A stretch of DNA of 64,000 nucleotides from Pelotomaculum propionicicum (GCF_004369225.1 NZ_QFFZ01000009.1:23990-87989); one strand, 5' to 3'; counted from the stretch's first letter, positions 25,757 to 34,709 are shown. Translations and numbers: made by a program. The notes: generated by a model from the letters alone, not told the origin.

Positions 25757-26932
25757 TTACCACACCTGGGTTACAGCGCACTTTAAATAATATGTTTCAG
25801 GTGCGGCGAGCAGCATTGGATGATCTTTAGCCTGGCGTCTCAGCTCAATCAGGCGCGCCTGGCGGCCGGCATCCCGGGCCGCATCCTGGATTACATCCAG
25901 AAAGCGGCTTTCCGGCAGGTGATAGGAGCAGGTGCAGGTAACCAGAAAACCTCCCGGCGGCAGCAGTTTCATAGCCCTCAAATTAATCTCCTTGTAGCCC
26001 CGTACCGCTCCTTCCAGCGAGTTCCTGGACTTGGTAAAAGCAGGGGGATCAAGGATGATTAAATCATACTTCTCCTTTTTTTTCTCCAATGCCCGCAGCT
26101 CATCAAATACGTTGCCCTCGTAAAACCGGCAAATTCCGCCGAAACCGTTTCTGAGGGCGTTTTTTTCAGCCACGGCCAGCGCGGGCGAAGCAATATCTAT
26201 ACCGTGTACTTCTTTCGCTCCGAAATGTGCCGCGTAGACGCTGAAGGCCCCGGTATGGCAAAAGCAATCAAGCACGCGGGCGTCCCGCGCCAGTCCTTGC
26301 AAAACAGTCCGGTTTTCTCTCTGATCAAGAAAGTAACCGGTTTTTTGTCCTCCCGCAAGGTCAACCAGGAAGTACAGGCCGTTCTCTTTAATCTCTACCA
26401 GAGTCTCAAAAGGTCCCTTTAAAAAACCTGACTTAAGCGGCAGCCCTTCCAGTTCCCGGACAGCGGCGTCGTTTCTCTCATAAATCCCGGGCGGTTCCAA
26501 AAGCTCTTCAAGTATATCAACAATCAAATCTTTATACTTATCTATGCCCAGGGCCAGGGTCTGGAGCACCAGGTAAGCTCCAAACTTGTCCACGATCAAA
26601 GCAGGTATAAAGTCAGCTTCGGCATAAATCAGCCTGCACGAGTCAGAATCCCGGACTACATGCCGGCGGTAAGCAAGGGCAGCCTTGATCCGCCTGACAA
26701 AAAAATCGCGATCTATCAGCTCGCTGCTGTCCCTGCTCAGGATCCGGACCAGGATCTGCGAGGCTGGATTAATATAGCCGCGTCCCACAAACCGGCCCCG
26801 CTGGTCGATAACCTCCACGAGATCGCCCGGCTGAAAATCTCCGCTGATTTCTGACACCTCTGTACCGTAAACCCAGGGATGCCCGGCTAAGACCCTGTGT
26901 TTCATATTCCCAGCCAGTTTCACAACAGCCAA
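25757..26932 (-). CDS. Class I SAM-dependent rRNA methyltransferase, RlmI-like (PUA domain)
   Basis: 391 residues: an N-terminal PUA domain (GHPWVYGTEV, then VVEVIDQRGRFVGRGYINP-like core), a middle EEHD-like domain and a C-terminal Rossmann methyltransferase with VLDCFCHTGAFSVYAA, then the LDPPAF active-site motif. The family makes m5C in 23S rRNA (RlmI) or related modifications. The TTG start at 26932 has a poor ribosome binding site; an in-frame GTG four codons later is possible. Monocistronic. Confidence 0.9.
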   Translation of the reverse strand: MAVVKLAGNMKHRVLAGHPWVYGTEVSEISGDFQPGDLVEVIDQRGRFVGRGYINPASQILVRILSRDSSELIDRDFFVRRIKAALAYRRHVVRDSDSCRLIYAEADFIPALIVDKFGAYLVLQTLALGIDKYKDLIVDILEELLEPPGIYERNDAAVRELEGLPLKSGFLKGPFETLVEIKENGLYFLVDLAGGQKTGYFLDQRENRTVLQGLARDARVLDCFCHTGAFSVYAAHFGAKEVHGIDIASPALAVAEKNALRNGFGGICRFYEGNVFDELRALEKKKEKYDLIILDPPAFTKSRNSLEGAVRGYKEINLRAMKLLPPGGFLVTCTCSYHLPESRFLDVIQDAARDAGRQARLIELRRQAKDHPMLLAAPETYYLKCAVTQVW

Positions 26933-26950
26933 ATTAAGTCACACTCCAGA

Positions 26951-27147
26951 AAAAACAATTTGACAGGATTAACAGGATTTAAAAAAGGATTTACAGGAGT
27001 TAATCTTATTTTAAAAATTCAATAATAAACAACATGTATATTAGGCATTAAAGCATAGGAAAATGTAAGTTTATTATTATGCTTTATAAATAATTTTTAA
27101 TCCTGTCAATCCTAAAAAATCCTGTAAATCCTGTCTATTTGTTTTAC
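26951..27147. repeat. AAACAAATTGACAGGATT inverted repeat, second copy
   Basis: Begins AAAAACAATTTGACAGGATT and ends with the complementary AATCCTGTCTATTTGTTTT directly against the mtaD stop codon. Iterated AGGATTTACAGG-type words make up both arms. Confidence 0.65.
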
Positions 27148-28448
27148 TATTCCTCTCCAACCAACCTGTCCGCGCATTTTTGCGCCTGTGTCATTACCTC
27201 TTTTTCATCCATGGTCAAAACCCGCCTGCCTTCCATGACGATTTTACCGTTGATGATAACTGTATCAATATCACTGGACTGAGCGGCATAAACCACGTGA
27301 GCATAGAGGTCATGCCTGGGATACAGGTGGGGGCGGCGGAAGTCAACCAGGATCAGGTCTGCCTTCATGCCAGGCTTGATCAGTCCGACATCCTCCAGTC
27401 CCAGAGCACGGGCGCCGTCTGTGGTGGCCATTCTCAGCGCGGCAAAAGAAGGCAGCGCCATCGGGTCACCGGTGGCCACTTTTTGCAGCAGGGCGGCGCT
27501 GCGGGTTTCTTCCATCATGTCCAGGTTATTGTTGCTGGCGGCACTGTCGGTGCCGAGGCCAACCACTACCCCGGCATCAAGTAATTCTATGACGGGCGAA
27601 ATACCGCTGGCAAGTTTCATATTGCTCTCCGGACAGTGTGCTACTCTCACATTTTTCTGTTTCAGGATGGCAATGTCATCCTTATTTAGGTGCACACAGT
27701 GCGCCGCCAGCACCGGCACATCAAAAACACCGTTTTCGTCCAGGTATTGTACTGGTGTCAGGCCGTAGTTTCCCTTTATTTGGTCAATTTCGTCTTTGGT
27801 CTCCGCTACGTGAATATGGATGCCAACGTTATGATCAGCCGCCAGTTTTACCACCTTTTTGAGGTATTCCGGCGGGCAGGTGTACGGGGCGTGCGGTCCG
27901 AACATGGTGGTAATCCTGCCCCCGGCTTTACCCTGCCATTCCTCCACCAGCTTGATGCTTTCATCTACCGCGGTCTTGGCGTTTGCCGCCACACCAATCA
28001 TACCGCGCGAAAGACAGGCCCTCAGGCCGCTCATTTCCACAGCCAGGGCAACCAGGTCCATCTCAAAATACATATCGGCAAAAGTGGTCGTGCCGGACTT
28101 GATCATTTCCAGGCAGCACAGCATTGTTCCCCAGTGAAAATCCTCAGGCCGCATTTTCGCCTCCAGCGGCCATATTTTTTCATTAAGCCACTGCATCAGC
28201 GGCATGTCGTCCGCGTAGCTGCGCAGCAGGGTCATCGCAGCATGCGTGTGGCAGTTGACAAAACCGGGCATGACAACCATACCTGACCCGTCCAGCACAC
28301 GGTCAGCCTTGAATTCTCCCGGAACCGAACCGCGCGGGCCGGCTGAAATGATCTTGTCTCCGGCAACGGCAATTTCCCCGTCCTTAAAAACAGCGTCGTG
28401 CTCTTCCATCGTCAGTACAGTTGCGCCTTGAATTAATAAGTTGCTCAT
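27147..28448 (-). CDS. mtaD: 5-methylthioadenosine/S-adenosylhomocysteine deaminase
   Basis: Amidohydrolase-fold deaminase. Metal and substrate motifs: CHTHAAMTLLRSYADD, HIHVAET, AHCVHLN and GTDSAASNN. MtaD converts methylthioadenosine and S-adenosylhomocysteine to their inosine forms. ATG at 28448 is chosen because GGAGGGG lies immediately upstream; five extra residues from 28463 are possible. Length 433 is normal. It ends a run mtnP, mtnA, ahcY, mtaD on the minus strand, all handling by-products of SAM use, and lies 19 bases after ahcY. Confidence 0.94.
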   Translation of the reverse strand: MSNLLIQGATVLTMEEHDAVFKDGEIAVAGDKIISAGPRGSVPGEFKADRVLDGSGMVVMPGFVNCHTHAAMTLLRSYADDMPLMQWLNEKIWPLEAKMRPEDFHWGTMLCCLEMIKSGTTTFADMYFEMDLVALAVEMSGLRACLSRGMIGVAANAKTAVDESIKLVEEWQGKAGGRITTMFGPHAPYTCPPEYLKKVVKLAADHNVGIHIHVAETKDEIDQIKGNYGLTPVQYLDENGVFDVPVLAAHCVHLNKDDIAILKQKNVRVAHCPESNMKLASGISPVIELLDAGVVVGLGTDSAASNNNLDMMEETRSAALLQKVATGDPMALPSFAALRMATTDGARALGLEDVGLIKPGMKADLILVDFRRPHLYPRHDLYAHVVYAAQSSDIDTVIINGKIVMEGRRVLTMDEKEVMTQAQKCADRLVGEE

Positions 28449-28467
28449 AAAACCCCTCCGCATAATT

Positions 28468-29718
28468 TTACTGCTGCCAGTCGTTCAAATAAGATTGCTG
28501 ATCCGAAGTCAACCTGTCGATCTCTATGCCCAGAGACTTTAGCTTAAGGCTGGCTACGCGCCTGTCTATCAGCTCCGGCACGCGGTACAGCTTTTTATCC
28601 ATCGCACCGGCGTTATCTTTAATATACCTGGCTGAAAGCGCCTGGATTCCAAAGGACATATCCATAATTTCAGCAGGGTGCCCGTCCCCCGCCGCCAAAT
28701 TAACCAGCCTGCCTTCCGCCAGCAGGTAGATCCTGCGGCCGTCCGGCAGGCTGTACTGTTCAATGTTTTGACGCGCCTGACTGTGTGATTGGGCCAGCCC
28801 GGCCAGTTCCTGCTTGTTGATTTCGACGTCAAAGTGTCCGGCGTTGGCCAGTATGGCCCCGTCTTTCATCCTGGTAAAGTGGCGCCTGCCCAGCACGTCC
28901 CGGCAGCCTGTCACTGTGACAAATATGTCACCGACCCCGGCAGCCTCCTCGCTGCTCATCACCCGGTACCCATCCATACAGGCCTCAATGGCCCTGACCG
29001 GGTCGACTTCACAAACAATGACCCTGGCTCCCAAACCGCCGGCGCGCATGGCGACACCTTTCCCGCACCAGCCGTAGCCCATCACAACCACATCCTTACC
29101 GGCCACAACCAGGTTGGTGGTGCGCATTATCGCTGACAAGGCGGATTCCCCGGTGCCGTACCGGTTGTCAAACAAGAACTTGCAGAAAGCGTCATTAACA
29201 GCCAGCATCGGGAACAACAGCTTCCCCTCCCTGTTCAGGGCCTCCAGGCGCCGCACCCCGGTGGTGGTCTCCTCACAGCCGCCGATTACTTCCGCCGCCT
29301 GTTCCCTGCGCACAGTGTGCAGCAAATTAACCAGGTCGCCGCCGTCGTCAATTATTATCTGCGGCCGGCAGTCAAGGACATGCAGGAGGTGGTCTTTGTA
29401 TTCCCGGGAGGTGGCGTTGTACCAGGCGTAAACCTTCATGCCGGCGGCAGCCAGCGCGGCGGCGACGTCATCCTGGGTCGAAAGCGGGTTTGAGCCGGTA
29501 ACCGCCAAATCAGCCCCGCCGGCCCGGATTACTTCAGCCAGGTAGGCCGTTTTAGCCTCCAGGTGGATGGAAAGCGCCACCCTCAGTCCCTGAAAAGGAC
29601 GCTCCCGCTCAAATTCCTCCCTGATCGCGTTCAGCACCGGCATATGAGCGCGCACCCAGTCTATTTTCAGCCTCCCGGCCGGGGCCAGGTTAATATCTCT
29701 CACAATATAATCAGGCAT
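28468..29718 (-). CDS. ahcY: Adenosylhomocysteinase
   Basis: 416 residues. S-adenosylhomocysteine hydrolase splits the product of SAM methylations into adenosine and homocysteine using bound NAD. Seen: the substrate region SIHLEAKTAYL and GCEETTTGV, the catalytic Lys/Asp segment NDAFCKFLFDNRYGTGES, and the NAD loop GYGWCGKGVAMR. The C-terminus ends DWQQ rather than the usual K-Y-R-Y, as in shorter bacterial/archaeal forms. GGAGGAAAA precedes the ATG. Pairing with mtaD gives two routes for the same substrate. Confidence 0.96.
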   Translation of the reverse strand: MPDYIVRDINLAPAGRLKIDWVRAHMPVLNAIREEFERERPFQGLRVALSIHLEAKTAYLAEVIRAGGADLAVTGSNPLSTQDDVAAALAAAGMKVYAWYNATSREYKDHLLHVLDCRPQIIIDDGGDLVNLLHTVRREQAAEVIGGCEETTTGVRRLEALNREGKLLFPMLAVNDAFCKFLFDNRYGTGESALSAIMRTTNLVVAGKDVVVMGYGWCGKGVAMRAGGLGARVIVCEVDPVRAIEACMDGYRVMSSEEAAGVGDIFVTVTGCRDVLGRRHFTRMKDGAILANAGHFDVEINKQELAGLAQSHSQARQNIEQYSLPDGRRIYLLAEGRLVNLAAGDGHPAEIMDMSFGIQALSARYIKDNAGAMDKKLYRVPELIDRRVASLKLKSLGIEIDRLTSDQQSYLNDWQQ

Positions 29719-29771
29719 TTTGTTTTCCTCCTCAATTAATTTTTTTTTGAGGTATGTTTATAAATATAATG

Positions 29772-29868
29772 ATACAGGAATTCAGGAGTCAGGAGTCAGA
29801 ATTCAGAATAAAAAAACAAAAAAATTACTTCTTCTGACTCCTGAATTCTGAATCCTGAATTCTTAAAG
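29772..29868. repeat. Hairpin of iterated TCAGGAGTCAG words
   Basis: The left arm is made of AATTCAGGAGTCAGGAGTCAG-type words and the right arm of the complementary TTCTGACTCCTGAATTCTG words, around an A-rich loop. The same words occur inside 23003-23202 and near 10255. It fills most of the ahcY-mtnA gap. Confidence 0.7.
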
Positions 29869-30918
29869 TTAATTATCCTGTCCAATTGTTTTTCTTAGAT
29901 TTTCTTGATACGGCGGCCGTATTATCCCGCGCTCGGTGATGATCGCTGTGACCAGGTGGTTGGGCGTAACATCGAATGCGGGGTTCCAGACCTGTACGCC
30001 TGCGGGGGCCACCTGGCATCCGGCCAGGTGGGTTATCTCGTTTTGCTCCCGCTCCTCTATAGGTATTTTATCACCAGAATCAAGGCTGAGGTCTACTGTG
30101 GAAACAGGGGCGGCCACGTAAAAGGGCAGGCCGTGGGTCCTGGCTAAAACCGCCACACCATAAGTGCCTATTTTGTTGGCGACATCACCATTGGCGGTGA
30201 TACGGTCCGCTCCGACAATTACCAGGTCCACCTTCCCTTTCGCCATCAGATAACCAACCATACTGTCAGTAATTAAAGTTACAGGAATACTATCCTGCAG
30301 CATTTCCCACGCCGTGAGCCTCGCCCCCTGCAGCAGGGGCCTTGTTTCATCCGCAAAAACACTTATTTCCTTCCCAGCTTCTTTAGCTGCCCTGATTACT
30401 CCCAACGCGGTGCCGTAGCCCGCTGTGGCCAGCGCTCCCGCATTGCAGTGAGTGAGAATACTCGCCTTTGGGGGAATCAACACCTGCCCGTACTCCCCCA
30501 TTTTGCGGTTGCCTGCCAGGTCCTCATTATAAATTGCATGAGCTTCCTCAAGCAGCAGCCCGCCCAGTAACGCAAGGTCACGAGAAGCAGCCTCCCGCAG
30601 CCTGCCAAGCATCCTTTCCAGCGCCCAGCTCAGGTTCACCGCTGTAGGCCTGGTGGATTTAAGTTCACCAGCCGCCGTCTCTAAACTCTTAATCATCTCC
30701 TTGTATGAACAGGCTGCCGCCTCTTGTGCCGCCAGGACCAGCCCGTAGGCGGCAGCCGCGCCAATAGCCGGGGCACCCCGCACCGCGAGCTTTTTAATAG
30801 CTGCTGCGACATCCCGGTATGAGCGGCATTTGATAAAAGCAACTTCTGATGGCAGCCGGGTTTGGTCAAGCAGTTCCAGGCAGTTTTCACCAGGCAGCCA
30901 GCGCATTGTCTCCAGCAT
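29869..30918 (-). CDS. mtnA: S-methyl-5-thioribose-1-phosphate isomerase
   Basis: eIF2B-like fold. Motifs: RGAPAIGAAAAYG, the catalytic-Cys segment LTHCNAGALATAGYGTALG and the Asp of IVGADRI. MtnA converts methylthioribose-1-phosphate to methylthioribulose-1-phosphate. ATG at 30918 is preferred because GGAAAGGAAG lies at normal spacing, giving 349 residues. It sits downstream of mtnP, which supplies the substrate; mtnB, mtnW/X or mtnD are not in the window. Confidence 0.95.
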   Translation of the reverse strand: MLETMRWLPGENCLELLDQTRLPSEVAFIKCRSYRDVAAAIKKLAVRGAPAIGAAAAYGLVLAAQEAAACSYKEMIKSLETAAGELKSTRPTAVNLSWALERMLGRLREAASRDLALLGGLLLEEAHAIYNEDLAGNRKMGEYGQVLIPPKASILTHCNAGALATAGYGTALGVIRAAKEAGKEISVFADETRPLLQGARLTAWEMLQDSIPVTLITDSMVGYLMAKGKVDLVIVGADRITANGDVANKIGTYGVAVLARTHGLPFYVAAPVSTVDLSLDSGDKIPIEEREQNEITHLAGCQVAPAGVQVWNPAFDVTPNHLVTAIITERGIIRPPYQENLRKTIGQDN

Positions 30919-30938
30919 ACTTTCTTCCTTTCCCGTAT

Positions 30939-30990
30939 AAAACAAATTGACAGGATTTACTGGATTTCAAAGATTTACAGGATTAAAATA
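30939..30990. repeat. Half copy of the AAACAAATTGACAGGATT repeat
   Basis: Left-end sequence AAACAAATTGACAGGATTTA, followed by two more AGGATT words, without a convincing right end. Lies between mtnP and mtnA. Confidence 0.6.
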
Positions 30991-31068
30991 TACTTTTTTC
31001 AAGTAATAATGACACTAAAATATCTTTATAAATTAGTCCTTAATGCAGATATATGTTAATCCTGCATC

Positions 31069-31866
31069 CTATCTGCCGTCTAATTCTTTATCTTTTTGAG
31101 CCGGGTGGCATTCACAGGGCTGGCCGGGCTCGATCCAGGCTATGGTTTGCATCAGCAGCTTTCTGATCTTCTCGCTGATCCGGCCCATCATATCCAGCAC
31201 TTCCGCGTGGGTCAAGCGGGCAGGTGATATACCAGCCGCGTAGTTAGTGGCAATGGCTATGGTTGCGTAACACATTTCAGCCTCCCTGGCCAACTGGGCC
31301 TCCGGCACACCAGTCATACCGACCAGGTCGCCTCCCAGCAGGCGGTACATCCTGATTTCAGCGGCGGTTTCAAACCTTGGCCCTTCACAACAAACATAAA
31401 CACCAGCCGGGTGTGAGACATACCCAAAGCCCTGAGCGGCGCGTGACAGCAACTCTCTTAGCTTGGAGCAATAAGGGTTGGTCATGTCGGTATGCACCAC
31501 CCCCGCCGCGCCGCCGTCATAGAAAGTATACTGCCTGGATTTGGTGAAGTCCAGGAACTGGTCGACAAATATTAAGTGCCCTGGCTGCATATCTGGATTG
31601 AGTGAACCCACAGCTGCTGTCGCCAGTATATTCTTCACGCCGATCCTTTTCAGCGCGTCGATATTAGCCCGGTAGTTTACCAGGTGGGGCGGTATGGCAT
31701 GCCCCTCACCGTGGCGGTTCATAAACGCGACCGGTTTGCCCCCGTAGCTGCCTATTTTAAGTTCAACATCCCCGTAAGGCGTCACTACTTTTTCTTTCCG
31801 CATATTAGTCAGCATACTCGGGTCATATACACCGGTGCCGCCTATCACCGCTATTTTAACTTTCAA
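31069..31866 (-). CDS. mtnP: S-methyl-5'-thioadenosine (or thioinosine) phosphorylase
   Basis: Trimeric purine nucleoside phosphorylase family: IAVIGGTGVYDP at the start, the phosphate and base site MNRHGEGHAIPPHLVNYRANI, and EGPRFETAAEIRMYR with LVGMTGVPEAQLAREAEMCYA. It phosphorolyses methylthioadenosine, or the thioinosine form made by MtaD. TTG at 31866 is chosen because GGAGG lies eight bases upstream; the frame opens eight codons earlier. Product about 265 residues. First gene of the salvage run. Confidence 0.92.
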   Translation of the reverse strand: MKVKIAVIGGTGVYDPSMLTNMRKEKVVTPYGDVELKIGSYGGKPVAFMNRHGEGHAIPPHLVNYRANIDALKRIGVKNILATAAVGSLNPDMQPGHLIFVDQFLDFTKSRQYTFYDGGAAGVVHTDMTNPYCSKLRELLSRAAQGFGYVSHPAGVYVCCEGPRFETAAEIRMYRLLGGDLVGMTGVPEAQLAREAEMCYATIAIATNYAAGISPARLTHAEVLDMMGRISEKIRKLLMQTIAWIEPGQPCECHPAQKDKELDGR

Positions 31867-31975
31867 CTTCCAGGCCTCCTTATTTTCCAACGGCTGTAGA
31901 AAACTGTTTCCAAATCAAGCTATTATTCTACTTAGCTGTGGTTATTCCTCTTTTGCATAATAAATTGGCTGGGTT

Positions 31976-32233
31976 TTAATCCATCAGCCTGTCCTCTTCC
32001 AGCCTCTTAAATCCCAGGGTAACATCAAAATGACAGTGTGGGCAGTAAAACAGGTGAATACAATAGACCTCGTTATAATGTCTGTATCCGTCCTCATAAA
32101 TGCCTTGATCAAGGTATGCGCTGTAATCGTCATAAAAATCCTGAAGCAAACCGGCGTCAAGCAGTATTTTACCGCAGCGGGGACAATCCTTTTTTGCCGC
32201 AGCCAGGCTGTTGCATACCGGACATACCGGCAT
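31976..32233 (-). CDS. Zinc-ribbon protein of unknown function
   Basis: 85 residues with three CxxC pairs (CPVC at 4-7, CPRC at 17-20, CPHC near 64-67) plus an isolated Cys, in two ribbon-like halves joined by an acidic, Tyr-rich middle (QDFYDDYSAYLDQGIYEDGY). Good ribosome binding site (GAGAGGTGG). I do not recognise the family. It stands alone between mtnP and ftsY; binding zinc or nucleic acid is a guess from the Cys pattern. Confidence 0.8.
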   Translation of the reverse strand: MPVCPVCNSLAAAKKDCPRCGKILLDAGLLQDFYDDYSAYLDQGIYEDGYRHYNEVYCIHLFYCPHCHFDVTLGFKRLEEDRLMD

Positions 32234-32532
32234 CTTTGTACCACCTCTCTGTGTTCATGAAAATTAACAGGTAATTTTACATTCAACTAATGAACCTGCC
32301 TTCTAGTTTTCTTCAGCTCAAATAACTGATTACCTTTTGCAATTGAAGAACACCCTTATATTTAAAAATAATGTTTCCCGGACCACTGAAAAATATAAGA
32401 AGGGCAAAAAAACACAGCCCGTGGAAGATGAGGTATTTCCAGGGCTTTGCTTAATCGTAACTATATGATTATGTTCTTGCTGCCGGCGGTTAATTGTTGG
32501 CTGGCTTAAGGGTCTTTACATGCAAGCTGTGG
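32234..32532. other. Gap between ftsY and the zinc-ribbon gene
   Basis: 299 bases with no gene seen. They contain the ftsY terminator (32405-32446) and otherwise unremarkable A/T-rich sequence. Confidence 0.6.
32405..32446 (-). terminator. Terminator downstream of ftsY
   Basis: On the minus strand AGCCCTGGAA pairs with TTCCACGGGCT (one bulged C) and is followed by GTGTTTTTTTG, about 85 bases after the ftsY stop. Confidence 0.75.
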
Positions 32533-33543
32533 TTATTCGTCAAAAAGAGCGTCTGCAAAATCACCGGGCGAAAATGGCCTAAGGTCCTCCAGGCTTTCTC
32601 CAATACCAATCAACTTAACAGGTATATCCAGGGCTTGTTTTACCGCTATAATGACTCCACCCTTGGAACTGCCGTCCAGCTTGGTCAAAGCTATACCTGT
32701 AATACCGACGGCCTCTCCAAATAACCTGGCCTGGTTGACAGCATTCTGGCCGGTGGTGGCGTCTAAAATTAGCAGCACTTCGTGCGGCGCGCCGGCCATT
32801 TCGCGGCCCAGTACCCTGCTGATTTTTTTCAATTCTTCCATAAGGTTGGCTTTCGTGTGCAGCCTGCCTGCCGTATCAACGATCAGCAGGTCAGCCCGGC
32901 GGGCTTTCGCCGCCTGCAGGGAATCAAAAGCAACCGCCGCGGGGTCGGCCCCCTCCCGGTGTTTGATAATTTCCACCCCAACCCGTTCAGCCCATATTTC
33001 CAACTGGTCGATAGCCGCCGCGCGAAAGGTGTCAGCCGCACCCAGCAGCACTTTAGCCCCCCGGGACTTGTAATAGTGGGCCAGTTTGCCGATTGTGGTG
33101 GTTTTCCCCACGCCGTTGACACCAACCACCATAATCACTGTGGGAGTTTCATCTGTTATATTTAAAGACGCCGTATCAGTGCCGAGCATTTCTCTGATGT
33201 GTTCTTTTAAAATGGCTTTCAGTTCACCGGCATCATCCACGCGCCTCTCTTTAACGGAACGGCGCGTCTTCTCGACCAGCTCCATAGCGGTATTTACTCC
33301 GACATCAGCCTGTACCAGAATTTCTTCCAATTCTTCGTAAAGGTCTTCGTCAATAGCTTTGTGCCGGTGGACCAGGTTGTCAATTTTCTCTACAAAACTC
33401 TGTCTGGTTTTGGTGAGACTCTCTTTTAAGCGCCCGAAAAACCCTGTTTTTTCCAATTCCGGCTCTTGTGTTGTTTCGCTGGCGGCGGCAGCCTGCTGTG
33501 AGCCGCCTTTAATGCTTTCCTTTAAACGGCTGAACAAACCCAT
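32533..33543 (-). CDS. ftsY: Signal recognition particle receptor FtsY
   Basis: SRP GTPase: an acidic A region, the N domain, then GVNGVGKTTTIGKLAHYY, DTAGRLHTKANLMEEL and TKLDGSSKGG. It docks Ffh-ribosome complexes at the membrane. ATG at 33543 is chosen because GGGAGG sits ten bases upstream; the six earlier residues are not family-like. Product 336 residues. It lies downstream of rnc, as in many Firmicutes, but separated by a 319-base repeat region. Confidence 0.97.
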   Translation of the reverse strand: MGLFSRLKESIKGGSQQAAAASETTQEPELEKTGFFGRLKESLTKTRQSFVEKIDNLVHRHKAIDEDLYEELEEILVQADVGVNTAMELVEKTRRSVKERRVDDAGELKAILKEHIREMLGTDTASLNITDETPTVIMVVGVNGVGKTTTIGKLAHYYKSRGAKVLLGAADTFRAAAIDQLEIWAERVGVEIIKHREGADPAAVAFDSLQAAKARRADLLIVDTAGRLHTKANLMEELKKISRVLGREMAGAPHEVLLILDATTGQNAVNQARLFGEAVGITGIALTKLDGSSKGGVIIAVKQALDIPVKLIGIGESLEDLRPFSPGDFADALFDE

Positions 33544-33862
33544 GACGCTAAAACCTCCCATTGAGTCGTGGGAATTGGGACGTGAGACGTGAGATGTTGG
33601 ACTTGGGTCGTGAGAAGTGAGACGTGAGAATCCAGGTATTCCTCTGTCGCATAATGCAATAAGGATACTTATTTCTCCCGCGTCAAGGTCTCTTGTCCAA
33701 TTCTATGATTATTTGTTTTACGCAACAAGTCCGGATAAATCCGGACCTACAAAAACCCATACAACGACCGAATTTGTAGGTTCGAATTTATTCGAACTCT
33801 ATGACCACAAAGGAATGCGGGATATTCCCACTTCCCACTTTTCACTTCCCAATTCCCACGTC
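33544..33862. repeat. Repeat region between rnc and ftsY
   Basis: No gene. Outer arms are inverted runs of GACGTGAGA-type words: GGGAATTGGGACGTGAGACG near 33569 and, near 33840, complements such as CCAATTCCCACGTCTCAC that run into the end of rnc (to about 33882). Inside lie two GTAGGT-family hairpins (33726-33797; cores CCGGATAAATCCGG and TTCGAATTTATTCGAA). Confidence 0.7.
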
Positions 33863-34582
33863 TCACTTCTCACGTCTCAATTCAAGCAGCGCCGATTTGG
33901 CGGCTTGTTGTTCCGCTTCTTTTTTTGAGCGGCCGGCCCCGCTGCCAACCAAACCACCTTTATAAACGACGCCTGCTGTGAAAATCTTATGATGATCGGG
34001 ACCTTGTTCTTTCAGGATCACATATTGAACCTGTTCATTACCGCGCTGCTGCACGTACTCCTGCAACTCCGTCTTGTAATCCCTGTCCAGCCGCCCCTCC
34101 AAAACATCATTAATTACCGGCCTTAGAAACTCTATGGCCAGCTTGGCGGCCTGGTCAAGTCCCTGGTCTAAATAAACGGCGCCCAACAAGGCCTCGAAGG
34201 CGTCAGCCAGAATTGAAGGACGTTCCCTGCCGCCGGAGCGTTCCTCCCCTTTCCCCATGTTTAAACAATAGCCAAGCTCCAGTTCTCTCGCCATTCTAGC
34301 CAGGGAGGGCTCGCATACCAGCGCCGCGCGCAGTTTGGTCAGTTCTCCTTCGTCACGGTGGGGGTGGTTGCGATAAAGGTAATCGCTCACCGCCAGCCCC
34401 AGTACAGCGTCACCCAGAAACTCGAGACGCTGATTATTCTCAGAGCTGTTCTGGCGGCTTTCATAGGTGAATGAGCTGTGTGTCAGGGCCTGCTCAAGCA
34501 GGTCCAAATCATGCCAGCTCAAACCAATCCTCTTTTTCAGACTTTCTAAATATTCTTTAGTTTTAACCACCTGTATCACCAC
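33863..34582 (-). CDS. rnc: Ribonuclease III
   Basis: 239 residues: RNase III domain with the signature NQRLEFLGDAVLGLAVSDYL and the second metal site ADAFEALLGAVYLDQG, then a C-terminal dsRNA-binding domain. It processes rRNA precursors and structured RNAs. GTG start. The 3' end of the gene overlaps the repeat arm that continues to 33569, so the last few codons may have been reshaped by the repeat. It follows fabF in the fatty acid operon. Confidence 0.96.
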   Translation of the reverse strand: MVIQVVKTKEYLESLKKRIGLSWHDLDLLEQALTHSSFTYESRQNSSENNQRLEFLGDAVLGLAVSDYLYRNHPHRDEGELTKLRAALVCEPSLARMARELELGYCLNMGKGEERSGGRERPSILADAFEALLGAVYLDQGLDQAAKLAIEFLRPVINDVLEGRLDRDYKTELQEYVQQRGNEQVQYVILKEQGPDHHKIFTAGVVYKGGLVGSGAGRSKKEAEQQAAKSALLELRREK

Positions 34583-34652
34583 AATAAGGTTTATTTAAAG
34601 GGCGATTAAAATAATTCCATACTATTTGGGACATACCTTCATTTGTCCGCTT

Positions 34653-34700
34653 GGGGACATTCCTCAGCCCCAGAGGATAACCCCCAATTGAGGTGTGTCC
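34653..34700. repeat. REP-like GGGGACA hairpin, second copy
   Basis: GGGGACATTCCTC pairs with GAGGTGTGTCC across about 22 bases. It matches the unit at 10448-10496 in inverse orientation. It lies in the fabF-rnc gap. Confidence 0.55.
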
Positions 34701-34709
34701 TCCTTCCGC

